Position numbers and translations under genes: made by a program
DNA from: Bacteroidota bacterium
GTDB lineage: Bacteria > Bacteroidota > Ignavibacteria > Ignavibacteriales > Melioribacteraceae
Direction: 5' to 3'
DNA: 64,000 nucleotides
Assembly: GCA_021801605.1 (NCBI GenBank)
Contig: JAJYXU010000062.1
Coordinates: forward strand, 1 to 64,000
Notes under the pieces: generated by a model
What the model was told of the DNA's origin: nothing
The model's input: the letters and a program-made list of their open reading frames with translations, nothing else
Database searches by the model: none
Shown here: one piece after another, positions 1 to 8,643 of the stretch
Position numbering within the stretch: the stretch's first letter is position 1
Layout: each line of letters begins with the position of its first letter

Positions 1-248
1 GTAGCGAGAAGCCGGATAGTAATTGGAAACGAATACTATCTAAGCGGCATGACAAAGTAACCTTTTAGGGTGCAACGCAAAAGACCGGGTTGTAATTTGA
101 ATGAACACAGAGGTAGCCCCGTAAAGACGAACAGAAGTTGGCGAGTCTTTATTTTATAGACCGAGACACTCATCTGAAAGGAGAGAAACAGTCAGGGCTC
201 ACAATGTCTGCACAGCGTTGCGTTCTTGTCCTACTCTACAAAGCGGGA
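1..248 (+). ncRNA. Possible group II intron domain I fragment (structured non-coding RNA-like stretch)
   Basis: No convincing reading frame crosses this stretch. On the + strand it contains a hairpin near 11-50 (GATAGTA ... TACTATC around a GGAAAC loop, enclosed by GCCG/CGGC) followed by purine-rich joining segments such as GAACACAGAGGTAG and CATCTGAAAGGAGAGAAAC. This arrangement resembles the 5' domain I of bacterial group II introns by recollection of their general style, not by alignment. No intron-encoded protein follows: the stop codon of the convergent ygfK gene is reached directly, so this would be a truncated or dying copy, or the piece may continue left of the window. It could instead be another structured RNA. 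Confidence 0.35.
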
Positions 249-3200
249 TCAGTTTGGAAGTAGGAACGAGTAATCCTTACAAATTATTTTTATCCACTGA
301 AGTAAAGTGCTGATTTCTTTCTGTTCGAAGTAAGAAGACTTGATTACCTCTCCGTTCTCGTCAAACGTGATTGATCCACGTTCGTATTTCCAACGAATGA
401 ATGCCGTGGTTTGATTCTTTGACTGCGTAATAAAAAAACCGTTGTTGTGACTGCTGCTGAAATCTTCTTCGTTGCTAAAAAGTGTTGGTTTTTCTTTGTT
501 CGGTTGGTCTTGATAGGGGCAAAAAGTTTCGCAGTTGCCGCACTCGTTGCACAAAGCATCAATATGAAGAATTTGATTTGTATCATTGAACAATAATGAA
601 TCGGTTTTGATTGCAACATTTGCACGGTTAGGACAAACTTCAACACATTTGTTGCAGATAAAATTGCATCCTAAACACCTTCCGGCTTCAACAAAAAGAT
701 CTGAATGATTTTGATTGATAATTGTGCCTTTCCTTTTCCCGATCTCAGAAGAAAGTATTTGATCAACGGTTAAATAATTTTTGACCGGCGGCTGCAAGTG
801 ATCAAGTTTTTCTTTTTTGATAATCGCTTCGGCTGTAATTTTGCCGTCTGCAATGGATTGAACAACTGTTGATGGTCCTCTTAACGCATCGCCCCCGATG
901 AAAACATTTTCGATCATCGTTTCATTAGAGTTAGTAACTTTTGCTTTATTCTTTTCGAGCGGAATTTTATTATTAGCCAAAAATTCCGTGTCAACACTTT
1001 CTCCAATTGCAGAGATAACGGAATCAGCTTGAATTTCTACAAACTCATCATCTACCGGGACAACGATCCTTCTTCCATCGTCTCCGATTTTATCGAGCAG
1101 CATCTTTTGGCAGGTTAGAATACCATTATTGAATTTCACCGGTAAGAGCAATTCTTTTAATTCAACTTCATCTTCCAAAGCAGCATAGAATTCTTCTTTG
1201 TCTGCAGGCATCTCTTCTTTTGTGCGGCGGTAGATAAGATAAACTTTACGAACTCCCTCATGACGTTTTGCAGCGCGGGCGCTATCCATTGCAGAATTGC
1301 CGCCTCCAATTACAGCAACAGATTTCCCAAGTTTACTGATTTGTGAGGTGTTATAATTATGCAAAAATTCTATTGCGCTAAATATATTTGTGTCATCACC
1401 GTCTAACTGAATCTTATTTGATTCTTCCGCGCCTATTGCGATATAGATGTATTTGAATCCTTCTTTCTTTAATTTTTCATTTGAGAAGTTCGGACCTATT
1501 CCAAAGATAAATCTAATTCCATGCTTCTCTATAAATTCAATATCTTTTTCAATAGCTTCTTTTGGTAACCGGAATCTTGGTAAAACATTCTGAACAATTC
1601 CGCCCGCATTCATTTCTTTTTCAAAAATTGTAACATCAAATCCCGCTTTGGCTAAAAAATATGCCGCAGATAATCCCGAAGGACCCGCACCAATTATTGC
1701 CACCTTAATATTATTTTGGCTATTAAGAAATTCCGTTTTGAATTTACTTAGGTAGGATGAGTAACCTTTCTCTGCCGCTTCCTTTTTGAGATCTCTTATT
1801 AACACCGGTTCGTCGTAATCCCAACGAGTGCAATGATACATGCATTGATGATCGCAGATGTAACCGGTTATATGCGGAAGAGGATTTTTTGTAACAATCA
1901 GTTCATATGCTTCCGCATATTTTTTTTGCTCAACCAATTTGATGTATGCGGCTACATCTTGATGAATCGGACAAGCTTCTTGACATGGAGCGATGAAGCA
2001 ATCAAACACCGGCAAACTTTTCGAAATTTTTATAGAGCTTATTTCATGTTTTTCTTTAGAATAATTCCTATCGGAAAGAGAAACTTCAGCTAAAGTTTTT
2101 AGAATTGATAAATTAATTTTATTCCCGCGTCCGATTTTCAGATAATTTTTCTCTGCCGCTTCAGCTATTTGAGTTAAGCGTAAATAACCGCCCGGTTTCA
2201 ATAATTCCGTTGCAAATGTTATTGGTCTTATTCCGGTTTGCAAAATCTCTTGTATATTGTTAAAGTTTGCGCCGCCGGAGTAAGAAATATTTATCTCTCC
2301 TTTGAACTCATCAGCCAATTTGTGCGCAAGATTTATTGTGAGGGGGAAAAGCGATCTGCCCGACATATACATATCATCACCGGGTAAAGTTCGGATTGTA
2401 TTTTTTACTCCAAGCGTATTTGAAAGTTTTATTCCGAACACCCTATTGTTTGCAGATGCAAACGCGCGCAATCTATTTATAATCGGTATTGCATCTTTGT
2501 ATTGCAAATCATGATTGAATGAGCTCTTATCGAGATTGATATATTTGTAGCCGAGTTTATGAAGTGTGTCGTTTACGAAATCATATCCTAAAAGTGTAGG
2601 ATTTAGTTTTGCATAAGTATGTAATCCTTTTTCTTGAATTAGATATTTTGCGATAGACTCAATTTCTTGCGGCGGACAGCCGTGCATGGTAGAAAGAGTA
2701 ACAGAATTAGAAAGGTGTGGCGATATTTTTTCTATCTTTTCAATAACATCTTTATGCTGGTTCTTAGAAAAACCAAATTCTTTTGCAAGTAATTCAATTA
2801 TAGTGCCGCTGCTGAGTAGATTTTTTAATTCTGTCTTATAATCTGTAAATAATTTATTCTTAGAAGCATCTTTCAATTCATCAATGAATCGATCCATTCT
2901 TTCCGTTTTGATTCCGTCTAGATTGTAACCGACGCTCATGTTGAAAACAAATCCTCTTTCAGATTGAGATAGACCAAGAATTTCTTTCAGCAAGTGAATT
3001 AGAAACCAAGCTTTAAGATATTCCGAATAAGATTCATCGAGAGAAAGTTCTTGCGACCATTCAACATTGTATCCTTCGTCAGATGCGTCAATGCATGGTT
3101 TACTAATTTTTAAGTTATCCAGCTTTTGAACGGTCTTAAGCTCAAAGAATCTTCCACCAACCAGATATGCACCGATAATATTTTGCGCCATCTGTGTATG

Positions 3201-3383
3201 CGGTCCAGCAGCCGGACCAATTGGTGTTTCAAGCTCCTCTCCAAAAATCTTTTCATCATTTTTAGTTTTAGGAATGTGAAATTTAATTGAGGGAATTCCG
3301 AATATTATTTTATGGGTTACGTATTCAGAAAGCACCCAATTGATTAATTTATCTAATGGAATTGGTTGCATCTTATCAGACAT
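249..3383 (-). CDS. ygfK: YgfK-type flavin/iron-sulfur oxidoreductase (putative selenate reductase subunit YgfK)
   Basis: A 1044-residue multidomain protein close to the ~1030-residue length of E. coli YgfK. The N-terminal ~430 residues are a dihydroorotate/dihydropyrimidine-dehydrogenase-like barrel ([14 protein letters not shown] near residue 57, [12 protein letters not shown] near 235). A GltD-like module follows with a cysteine-rich 4Fe-4S segment ([11 protein letters not shown] near 460, CDHQCMYHC), an FAD-binding GxGxxG ([11 protein letters not shown] near 560) and an NAD(P)-binding [12 protein letters not shown] near 690. The C-terminus carries two ferredoxin motifs, [13 protein letters not shown] near 905 and [12 protein letters not shown] near 944. 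It probably passes electrons between NAD(P)H, flavin and an oxidised or reduced purine-like substrate. The start MSDKMQPIP and the end resemble the E. coli protein, so the gene appears intact. It is divergent from ygeY, and the ~200 bp between them probably holds both promoters. Confidence 0.93.
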   Translation of the reverse strand: MSDKMQPIPLDKLINWVLSEYVTHKIIFGIPSIKFHIPKTKNDEKIFGEELETPIGPAAGPHTQMAQNIIGAYLVGGRFFELKTVQKLDNLKISKPCIDASDEGYNVEWSQELSLDESYSEYLKAWFLIHLLKEILGLSQSERGFVFNMSVGYNLDGIKTERMDRFIDELKDASKNKLFTDYKTELKNLLSSGTIIELLAKEFGFSKNQHKDVIEKIEKISPHLSNSVTLSTMHGCPPQEIESIAKYLIQEKGLHTYAKLNPTLLGYDFVNDTLHKLGYKYINLDKSSFNHDLQYKDAIPIINRLRAFASANNRVFGIKLSNTLGVKNTIRTLPGDDMYMSGRSLFPLTINLAHKLADEFKGEINISYSGGANFNNIQEILQTGIRPITFATELLKPGGYLRLTQIAEAAEKNYLKIGRGNKINLSILKTLAEVSLSDRNYSKEKHEISSIKISKSLPVFDCFIAPCQEACPIHQDVAAYIKLVEQKKYAEAYELIVTKNPLPHITGYICDHQCMYHCTRWDYDEPVLIRDLKKEAAEKGYSSYLSKFKTEFLNSQNNIKVAIIGAGPSGLSAAYFLAKAGFDVTIFEKEMNAGGIVQNVLPRFRLPKEAIEKDIEFIEKHGIRFIFGIGPNFSNEKLKKEGFKYIYIAIGAEESNKIQLDGDDTNIFSAIEFLHNYNTSQISKLGKSVAVIGGGNSAMDSARAAKRHEGVRKVYLIYRRTKEEMPADKEEFYAALEDEVELKELLLPVKFNNGILTCQKMLLDKIGDDGRRIVVPVDDEFVEIQADSVISAIGESVDTEFLANNKIPLEKNKAKVTNSNETMIENVFIGGDALRGPSTVVQSIADGKITAEAIIKKEKLDHLQPPVKNYLTVDQILSSEIGKRKGTIINQNHSDLFVEAGRCLGCNFICNKCVEVCPNRANVAIKTDSLLFNDTNQILHIDALCNECGNCETFCPYQDQPNKEKPTLFSNEEDFSSSHNNGFFITQSKNQTTAFIRWKYERGSITFDENGEVIKSSYFEQKEISTLLQWIKIICKDYSFLLPN

Positions 3384-3591
3384 AATGATTCCTGAAAGTT
3401 TTCTTATTGGATAGGAATATAAGACACTTCGGTATTAAGTGGTAAAGTAATTTTGTAATTTTAAATAAAAGAAATCTGGTTTTCCGGCTTAAATAAAATC
3501 GGGAAAAGAGTTGCAATAATTTTATTTTGAGATTCCAATCTCGATAAGTTGAAAATGAAATAACACTACAAATAAGATAAATGGAATTAAA

Positions 3592-4800
3592 ATGGAAAAC
3601 AGAGTAAAAGAAAAATTATTCAGTGCTGTTGAATCTGAAAAAGAAAACCTCTTTTCACTGATTCAAAAATTGATTCAGATTAAAAGTTACAGCGGCGATG
3701 AAAAAGAAATTGTTGAGTTTATAGTTGCTAAGATGAAAGAATTCGGTTTTAATGAATCATACCACGATGCATTTGGAAATGCGATTGGAAGAATTGGAAA
3801 CGGACCAATTAAAATTATGTTTGACGCACACATAGATACGGTGAAAGTTACTGAAACGGAAAACTGGGCGCATCCGCCTTTTGCTGGAGAAATTGTTGAA
3901 GGCAAAATTTACGGTCGAGGTGCTGTTGATGAAAAGCCCGCAATGGCCGGATTTATGATAGCGGGAAAAGTTTTGAAACAAATTTACGGCGATAATTTTC
4001 CATTCACACTCTACGTTGTTGGCTCTGTGCTCGAAGAAGATGCTGACGGATACCCGCTTTTTCACATTATCGCTAACGAAGGAATCAAACCGGATTATGT
4101 TGTGCTGGGCGAACCTACCGATCTAAAAGTTTATCGCGGGCAGCGTGGAAGAATGGAATTGAAAATTACAGCAACAGGAAAATCAGCACATGGTGCACAT
4201 AATCAAAAGGGAATCAATGCCATATACAAGATGATGCCGATAGTTGCAGAGATTGAAAAACTCGATAAAAAATTAAAACCGAAAAAACCGCTCGGTAAGG
4301 GCTCGATAACCGTTAGTCAGATTGTATCCAAAGCTCCCTCGGTCTGTTCCGTTTCCGACTACTGCCAGATTCATCTTGATAGAAGAATGACAATTGGTGA
4401 AAACAAAAACTCTGTTATAAAAGAAATGAAAGCGATAATAAAGAAATTTAAAAGTGATGCTAAAGTTTCCATTCCAAACGTTGAAGGAGTTAGCTGGAAG
4501 GGAACTAGTTTTTCACAAGAAGCATATTTTCCTACGTGGGTTTACGACGAAAAACATCCGTTAGTTGATGCTGCAATGAAAACTTCCAATGCTGCTATTG
4601 GAAAAGCAAAAAGCGGTGTCTGGAGTTTCTCTACAAACGGTGTTGCAACAGCGGGACATTTTGGAATTCCTACGATTGGTTTTGCACCGGGTAAAGAGGA
4701 ACTTGCTCATTCATCAAAAGAAGAACTTGTGTTGAACGATCTTTTGAAAGCGGCGAAGTTTTATTCGTTGTTCCCGTTTATGCTAACGGGAAAGCAATGA
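3592..4800 (+). CDS. ygeY: YgeY-family M20 metallohydrolase (ArgE/DapE-like)
   Basis: A 402-residue zinc amidohydrolase of the M20 family. Metal-binding landmarks are MFDAHIDTV (His80, Asp82), GRGAVDEKPA (Asp113), a VGSVLEEDADG segment with the catalytic and metal-binding glutamates near residue 147, and GEPTDLKVYRGQRGR. The variant motifs (LEEDADG, FAPGKEELAHSS) are those of the YgeY 'selenium metabolism hydrolase' subgroup rather than ArgE itself. In E. coli this subgroup lies beside ygeW/ygeX and contributes to late steps of anaerobic purine breakdown, likely hydrolysing an N-acyl or carbamoyl intermediate; the exact substrate here is inferred. It lies downstream of divergent ygfK and ahead of ygeW, separated from ygeW by a dead ORF6N gene. 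Confidence 0.9.
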   Translation: MENRVKEKLFSAVESEKENLFSLIQKLIQIKSYSGDEKEIVEFIVAKMKEFGFNESYHDAFGNAIGRIGNGPIKIMFDAHIDTVKVTETENWAHPPFAGEIVEGKIYGRGAVDEKPAMAGFMIAGKVLKQIYGDNFPFTLYVVGSVLEEDADGYPLFHIIANEGIKPDYVVLGEPTDLKVYRGQRGRMELKITATGKSAHGAHNQKGINAIYKMMPIVAEIEKLDKKLKPKKPLGKGSITVSQIVSKAPSVCSVSDYCQIHLDRRMTIGENKNSVIKEMKAIIKKFKSDAKVSIPNVEGVSWKGTSFSQEAYFPTWVYDEKHPLVDAAMKTSNAAIGKAKSGVWSFSTNGVATAGHFGIPTIGFAPGKEELAHSSKEELVLNDLLKAAKFYSLFPFMLTGKQ

Positions 4801-4870
4801 TGAAGTGCGTAAGATGCAATTAACGATTACTCATGGGAATAAGTTAAAAAAAATGTAAAAGTGAGATCGA

Positions 4871-5365
4871 ATGACCGAGCTAATTAGAAATCGTGTGGTT
4901 TCGCTTATTCGATATTTTCGAGGTTAAAAAGTTATACTTGATAGTGATATTGCTCTACTTTACGGAGTGGAGACGAAACGACTTAAAGAAGCAGTAAGAA
5001 GAAATATTGAAAGGTTTCCACCGGACTTTATGTTTAAACTTAGCAGTGAAGAATACGCTTCTTTAAGGTCGCAAATTGCGTCCTTAAAGAGGGGGCAGCA
5101 TTCGAAATACTTACCATTTGCTTTTACTGAACAGGGTGTCGCTATGCTTTCAAGTGTTCTTAACTCTTCGAAAGCTATAAAAGTAAACATAGAAATCATG
5201 AGAGCTTTTGTAGAGCTTCGAAGGTTGATTGATGCTAATAAAGAACTTATTGTTCGTATTGAACAAATGGAAAAGAAATATGATAAACATTTTCAAATAG
5301 TATTTGAAGCAATAAAAGAATTAATGAGAGAAGATGAAAAACCAAAAAAGAAAATTGGGTTTTGA
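4871..5365 (+). pseudogene. ORF6N-domain (KilA-N type) DNA-binding protein, broken by a nonsense codon
   Basis: Reading from ATG 4871 gives MTELIRNRVVSLIRYFRG, then TAA at 4925-4927, then in the same frame KVILDSDIALLYGVETKRL and a full ORF6N domain (FTEQGVAMLSSVLNSSKA) to 5365. ORF6N proteins usually read RGQKVILDSDLA here, so the TAA sits where CAA (Gln) is expected: a single C-to-T change. The remaining open part could start at GTG 4967, but that would omit the first strand of the domain. ORF6N proteins are phage- or mobile-element-associated DNA-binding proteins of poorly defined function. Its position between ygeY and ygeW suggests a transient insertion into the operon. The rest of the frame is undamaged, so the break is recent. 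Confidence 0.8.
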
Positions 5366-5436
5366 GGTTTTTTACTATTGATAGCGACAGAGTTTTATTT
5401 GTTGTTCCCGTTCGAGTTGGTTGAAAATATTTAGAA

Positions 5437-5517
5437 GAAATAGCACACGGATGACACGGATTCCCGCTGATTGAATCCGTGAATATCAGCGTCATCCGTG
5501 TTATCAGCGTTCTATTA
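5437..5517. repeat. Short palindromic intergenic repeat (CACGGATGACACGGATTC / GAATCCGTG...CATCCGTG family)
   Basis: Between the ORF6N remnant and ygeW lies a near-palindrome: CACACGGATGACACGGATTC is mirrored by GAATCCGTGAATATCAGC and GTCATCCGTG. It ends in ATCAGCGTTCTATTA, a phrase that recurs at 17647-17660 and, in similar form, near 54620-54650. The element ends about 5 bp before the ygeW ribosome-binding site, so a hairpin here could influence ygeW expression. Confidence 0.75.
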
Positions 5518-5535
5518 CATAATAAGGAGCTAAAC

Positions 5536-6546
5536 ATGGAAACAAGATTCAAAGGAAGACATTTTATAACAGAAGACAACTGGACTAAAGAAGAACTTGA
5601 TATAGTTTTTGATATAGCATTCGACTTGAAGAAAAAATTCTACGCTGAAGAACCAACACTTTGGCTTCCTTACAAAACTTTGTTCATGATGTTTTTCGAA
5701 CAATCAACCCGAACAAGAAATTCTATGGAAGCCGGAATGACACAGCTTGGCGGACATGCGCACGATCTTACACCGGATAAAATGCAGATCACTCACGGTG
5801 AAGTTGCAAAAGACACTGCAATTATTCTCAGTCGTATGGGTCACGGCATTGCTTGCAGAAATTGTTTCTATGGAGTTGGTAACAAATATTTAAATGAACT
5901 CGCTCAGTATTCTCGCAAACCTGTTATGTCGCTTCAAGATGATGTATATCATCCGTTTCAAGGACTTGCAGATTTGATGACGATCTTTGAACACATGGGC
6001 AGAAATACGGAAAGATTAAAAGTTACCGTCTCATGGGCATATGCAACAACACACTCCAAGCCACTTAGCGTACCGCAAACACAAATTCTTCTCTTTCCTC
6101 GTTACGGGATTGATGTAACGGTCGCTCATCCGAAAGAATTTCCTCTAAGTAAAAATATTGTTGAGAAGGCACAGACGAATGCAAAGGAGGGCGGAGGAAG
6201 CCTACGTTTCACAAATAATATGGATGAAGCTTTTGAAGGCGCTCATATTGTTATTCCTAAAAATTGGGGTGGGTTCGGTTTCTATAATGAAGAACATTAT
6301 CTCTCCAACGAAGATGAATGCAAAAAAGAGATGAAAGGAAATCTTGAAAAATATAAGAGCTGGATATGCGACGATAAGAGAATTAAATTAGCAGATAAGA
6401 ATGTAAAATTGATGCATGCACTTCCGGCTGACCGCGGGAATGAAGTTACCGATGAGATATTGGATAACCCGAATATCTCAATCGTTTTTGATGAAGCCGA
6501 AAACCGTCTTCACACAGCAAAAGCAATAATGGGATTAACAATGTAA
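5536..6546 (+). CDS. ygeW: YgeW-type carbamoyltransferase (knotted ornithine/aspartate carbamoyltransferase family)
   Basis: The start ATG 5536 is chosen because AAGGAG at 5523-5528 is correctly spaced; the longer frame from 5479 runs into repeat DNA and has no ribosome-binding site. The 336-residue product has the carbamoyl-phosphate-binding motif STRTRNS near residue 58, HPFQGLADLMT near 140 (the HPxQ motif), and HALPADRGNEV near 294 (the HxLP motif). These, plus the KMQITHGEVAKDT stretch, mark the YgeW/knotted subgroup rather than classical ArgF or PyrB. The family catalyses transfer or phosphorolytic removal of a carbamoyl group. In this cluster the likely role is cleaving a ureido intermediate to carbamoyl phosphate, giving ATP downstream. 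That role comes from E. coli-type purine-degradation clusters and is inferred. Confidence 0.9.
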   Translation: METRFKGRHFITEDNWTKEELDIVFDIAFDLKKKFYAEEPTLWLPYKTLFMMFFEQSTRTRNSMEAGMTQLGGHAHDLTPDKMQITHGEVAKDTAIILSRMGHGIACRNCFYGVGNKYLNELAQYSRKPVMSLQDDVYHPFQGLADLMTIFEHMGRNTERLKVTVSWAYATTHSKPLSVPQTQILLFPRYGIDVTVAHPKEFPLSKNIVEKAQTNAKEGGGSLRFTNNMDEAFEGAHIVIPKNWGGFGFYNEEHYLSNEDECKKEMKGNLEKYKSWICDDKRIKLADKNVKLMHALPADRGNEVTDEILDNPNISIVFDEAENRLHTAKAIMGLTM

Positions 6547-6553
6547 AACAAAA

Positions 6554-6638
6554 AATGGAACGCGGATCTTTATGATCGTTTATGATTTTTTAAGATCATA
6601 ATTAATCATAATCATCATAAAAAATCTGCGTGCTATTC
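6554..6638. repeat. Intergenic repeat with internal palindromes (GGAACGCGGATCT...AATCTGCGTGC)
   Basis: This fills the gap between ygeW and the threonine-synthase-like gene. It begins ATGGAACGCGGATCT and ends AAAATCTGCGTGCTATTCC, with an A/T-rich core where TTATGATCGTTTATGATT faces AAGATCATAATTAATCATAA. The outer phrases resemble the GGAACGCTGAT ... ATCAGCGTTCTATT wording of the repeats at 5437-5517 and 54513-54682. It ends about 5 bp before the ATG of the next gene, leaving no clear ribosome-binding site. Confidence 0.6.
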
Positions 6639-6643
6639 CTTAT

Positions 6644-7972
6644 ATGAAAAAATATTATTACAAATGTTTCGATTGCGGAAAGAGTTACGACAAAGATGAG
6701 ATTGAAAAGGATCTGGTCTATCTTTGTCCAGCTTGCCGTAAAGTTGAAAAGAACCAGCCGTTGCGCGGAGTTCTTCTTATCGAGTATGATTATGAATGGA
6801 TTAAAAAAAATCATACAAAAGAGGAATTCCTAAAATTATCACCCGGAAAATTTTGGCAGTATGGTTATTTATGGCCGCTTGAGTTTAAGTCTTGTCATTC
6901 TGAGGAACAGAGTGACGAAGAATCTCATAAAAATAAAGATAGAGATTCTTCATTCGTCCTTTCAGAACTCACTCAGAATGACATGAATAAAATTTCACTT
7001 CCTTCAGATTGTTTTCTGAAATTTACTTTCGAAGGGAATAACTTTTTTGTTCTTGATGATACTCGCAATCCAACCTTATCGTTCAAAGACAGAGCTTCAA
7101 GTTTAGTTGCTCTTAAAGCCTTGCAATTAGGAATAAAAGAAATTGCCGCGGCATCAACCGGCAACGCTGGATCTTCTCTTGCCGGAATCTGTGCAAGGTT
7201 AGGATTGAAGTCGGTAATTTTTGTCCCCAAAAATATTCCTGAAGCAAAAAGGATTCAGATTCAATCTTACGGCGCTGATATCTTTTTGGTTGACGGTGAT
7301 TATGATTTGGCTTTTGATACATGTCTTGAAATCTCAACTCAAAAAAAATGGTACAACAGAAACACTGCTTATAATCCTCTTACTATCGAAGGAAAGAAAT
7401 CCGCAGCTTTCGATCTATTCATTTCAACTAATGGAAAAATGCCAGATATTATTTTTGTGCCAACTGGAGACGGAGTAATTTTAGCTGGACTTTACAAAGG
7501 TTTGTGCGAACTTAAAGAACTTGGATGGATAGAAAAAATCCCTTCATTAATTGCGGTTCAGGCAGAAGGTGGTAATGCGGTTGTTAGATATTTAGCGGAT
7601 CAAAAGTTTGAGTATAAACCGGCAAGCAGTATTGCGGATTCAATCTGCGCGGGCTCTCCAAGATGTTTATATATGGCTTTCGACGCCATAATAAAATCGA
7701 ATGGCAGTGCGATTGAAGTGAGCGACGAAGAGATTCTGGATGCTCAAAAATATGTTGCTCAAAATTATGGAATTTTGTTGGAACCCTCTTCATCGTCAAC
7801 ATTTGCCGCATATAAAAAATTCCTTAACTCAAATAACTTGAATGGAAAAACAGCGCTTTTACTTTTTACCGGTAATGGGTTAAAAGATACATCAGCGCTT
7901 AAATATTGGAATCATTCTGTTGAGGTTTTGACAACAGAGCAGATTTATAAAAAATTTAATTCATCTATCTAA
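6644..7972 (+). CDS. Threonine-synthase-like PLP enzyme with an in-frame repeat insertion
   Basis: A fold-type II pyridoxal-phosphate enzyme of 442 residues. The N-terminus is a zinc ribbon (CFDCGKSYDKDE ... LCPACRKVE, residues 8-38) as in many threonine synthases. The PLP lysine lies in LSFKDRAS near residue 147, the phosphate/substrate loop is ASTGNAGSS near 170, and a glycine-rich VPTGDGVILAGL lies near 275. In E. coli the PLP enzyme of the matching cluster is YgeX (diaminopropionate ammonia-lyase); this protein is more like threonine synthase, so it may do an analogous elimination or simply be ThrC. Residues ~84-113 (HSEEQSDEESHK...) are encoded by a 89-bp palindrome and do not look like enzyme sequence. 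It follows ygeW in the same direction and precedes a MocA-like gene. Confidence 0.85.
   Translation: MKKYYYKCFDCGKSYDKDEIEKDLVYLCPACRKVEKNQPLRGVLLIEYDYEWIKKNHTKEEFLKLSPGKFWQYGYLWPLEFKSCHSEEQSDEESHKNKDRDSSFVLSELTQNDMNKISLPSDCFLKFTFEGNNFFVLDDTRNPTLSFKDRASSLVALKALQLGIKEIAAASTGNAGSSLAGICARLGLKSVIFVPKNIPEAKRIQIQSYGADIFLVDGDYDLAFDTCLEISTQKKWYNRNTAYNPLTIEGKKSAAFDLFISTNGKMPDIIFVPTGDGVILAGLYKGLCELKELGWIEKIPSLIAVQAEGGNAVVRYLADQKFEYKPASSIADSICAGSPRCLYMAFDAIIKSNGSAIEVSDEEILDAQKYVAQNYGILLEPSSSSTFAAYKKFLNSNNLNGKTALLLFTGNGLKDTSALKYWNHSVEVLTTEQIYKKFNSSI
6894..6982. repeat. Palindromic repeat inserted in frame inside a coding sequence
   Basis: GTCATTCTGAG (6894-6904) is perfectly mirrored by CTCAGAATGAC (6972-6982), and an inner pair GAAGAATCTC (6917-6926) / GAGATTCTTC (6942-6951) is also perfect, so the unit folds into a long hairpin. 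A second member of the family (GTCATTC ... AGAGATTCTTCATT ... GAATGAC) lies in intergenic DNA at 36779-36867. Here the element is translated in frame as roughly CHSEEQSDEESHKNK plus a second acidic half. The surrounding enzyme frame is unbroken. Confidence 0.9.
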
Positions 7973-8035
7973 ATAATTTCATTCACAGAATGCAATTTAG
8001 AATTTTCACCTCGTTCGGAGTAACAAAAGAAGTAG

Positions 8036-8641
8036 ATGGATAAACCCAAAATAAACGGTTTGCTTATAGCTGCGGGGTTTTCCAGACGGATGGGTGATTT
8101 TAAGCCGTTGATGGAGTATGATAACGATCCCTACATAGTTGTAATTACTAAAAAACTTTTGAGTGTTTGTGAAACAGTAGTTATTGTAACGGGTCACAAA
8201 AGCATCGAAATTGAATCTACTATTAAATTTGCCTTCATTGAAAATATTTTATTCCCGCGTGTTAAAGTTATTGTTAATCCAAATTTTGAAAAGGGAATGT
8301 TCACATCACTTCAGACCGGTATAAAAGAGCTAATAGATTCTGACTGGATATTGTACCACTTCGTAGATCAGCCGTTTCATAAAGAAAAATTTTATAAAGA
8401 ATTTGTTACTCAGGTTGATGATGAATACGATTGGATCCAACCGGTTTATGATGGAAAAGAAGGTCATCCTGTGATGTTTAAAAAAACTATTTTTGAAAAA
8501 ATTATTACAAGTCCGGAAAATCACATACTTAGATTGATAAGAGATGACGGTTCGACAAAAAAGAAAAAATGGGAGTGCAGTTATCCGCAAATATTAAAAG
8601 ATTTTGACACCCCGGAAGATCTGATTCATTCGAATAAATAA
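8036..8641 (+). CDS. MocA/YgfJ-like molybdenum cofactor nucleotidyltransferase
   Basis: A 201-residue MobA-like NTP transferase. It opens with the nucleotide-binding signature GLLIAAGFSRRMGDFKPLMEY (a GxSxRMG variant) and has the VIVTGHKSIEIE strand, YHFVDQPF (metal-binding Asp) near residue 105, and EGHPVMFKKTIFEK. MocA proteins transfer CMP to molybdopterin for xanthine-dehydrogenase-family hydroxylases; the YgfJ subgroup lies in the E. coli ygf cluster beside ygfK. Position at the end of this cluster fits maturation of a selenium/molybdenum hydroxylase, although no hydroxylase gene lies in the window. Its neighbour downstream is the convergent rlmN, whose stop lies 2 bp away. Confidence 0.8.
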   Translation: MDKPKINGLLIAAGFSRRMGDFKPLMEYDNDPYIVVITKKLLSVCETVVIVTGHKSIEIESTIKFAFIENILFPRVKVIVNPNFEKGMFTSLQTGIKELIDSDWILYHFVDQPFHKEKFYKEFVTQVDDEYDWIQPVYDGKEGHPVMFKKTIFEKIITSPENHILRLIRDDGSTKKKKWECSYPQILKDFDTPEDLIHSNK

Positions 8642-8643
8642 AT

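Noticed and set aside
4925-4927. Stop-codon recoding or readthrough at the TAA in the ORF6N gene
   Set aside because: No other gene in the window shows an in-frame TAA inside a conserved domain apart from the uncertain small frame at 33036, so a simple nonsense mutation is the economical reading.
4967-5365. ORF6N gene as an intact short CDS from GTG 4967
   Set aside because: Family-like residues continue upstream in the same frame (KVILDSDIALLYG) up to the TAA, so the short form is a broken gene, although restart cannot be excluded.
5440-5517. Possible riboswitch before ygeW
   Set aside because: The palindrome belongs to a repeat family found at other loci with unrelated genes, so a ligand-specific switch is unlikely.
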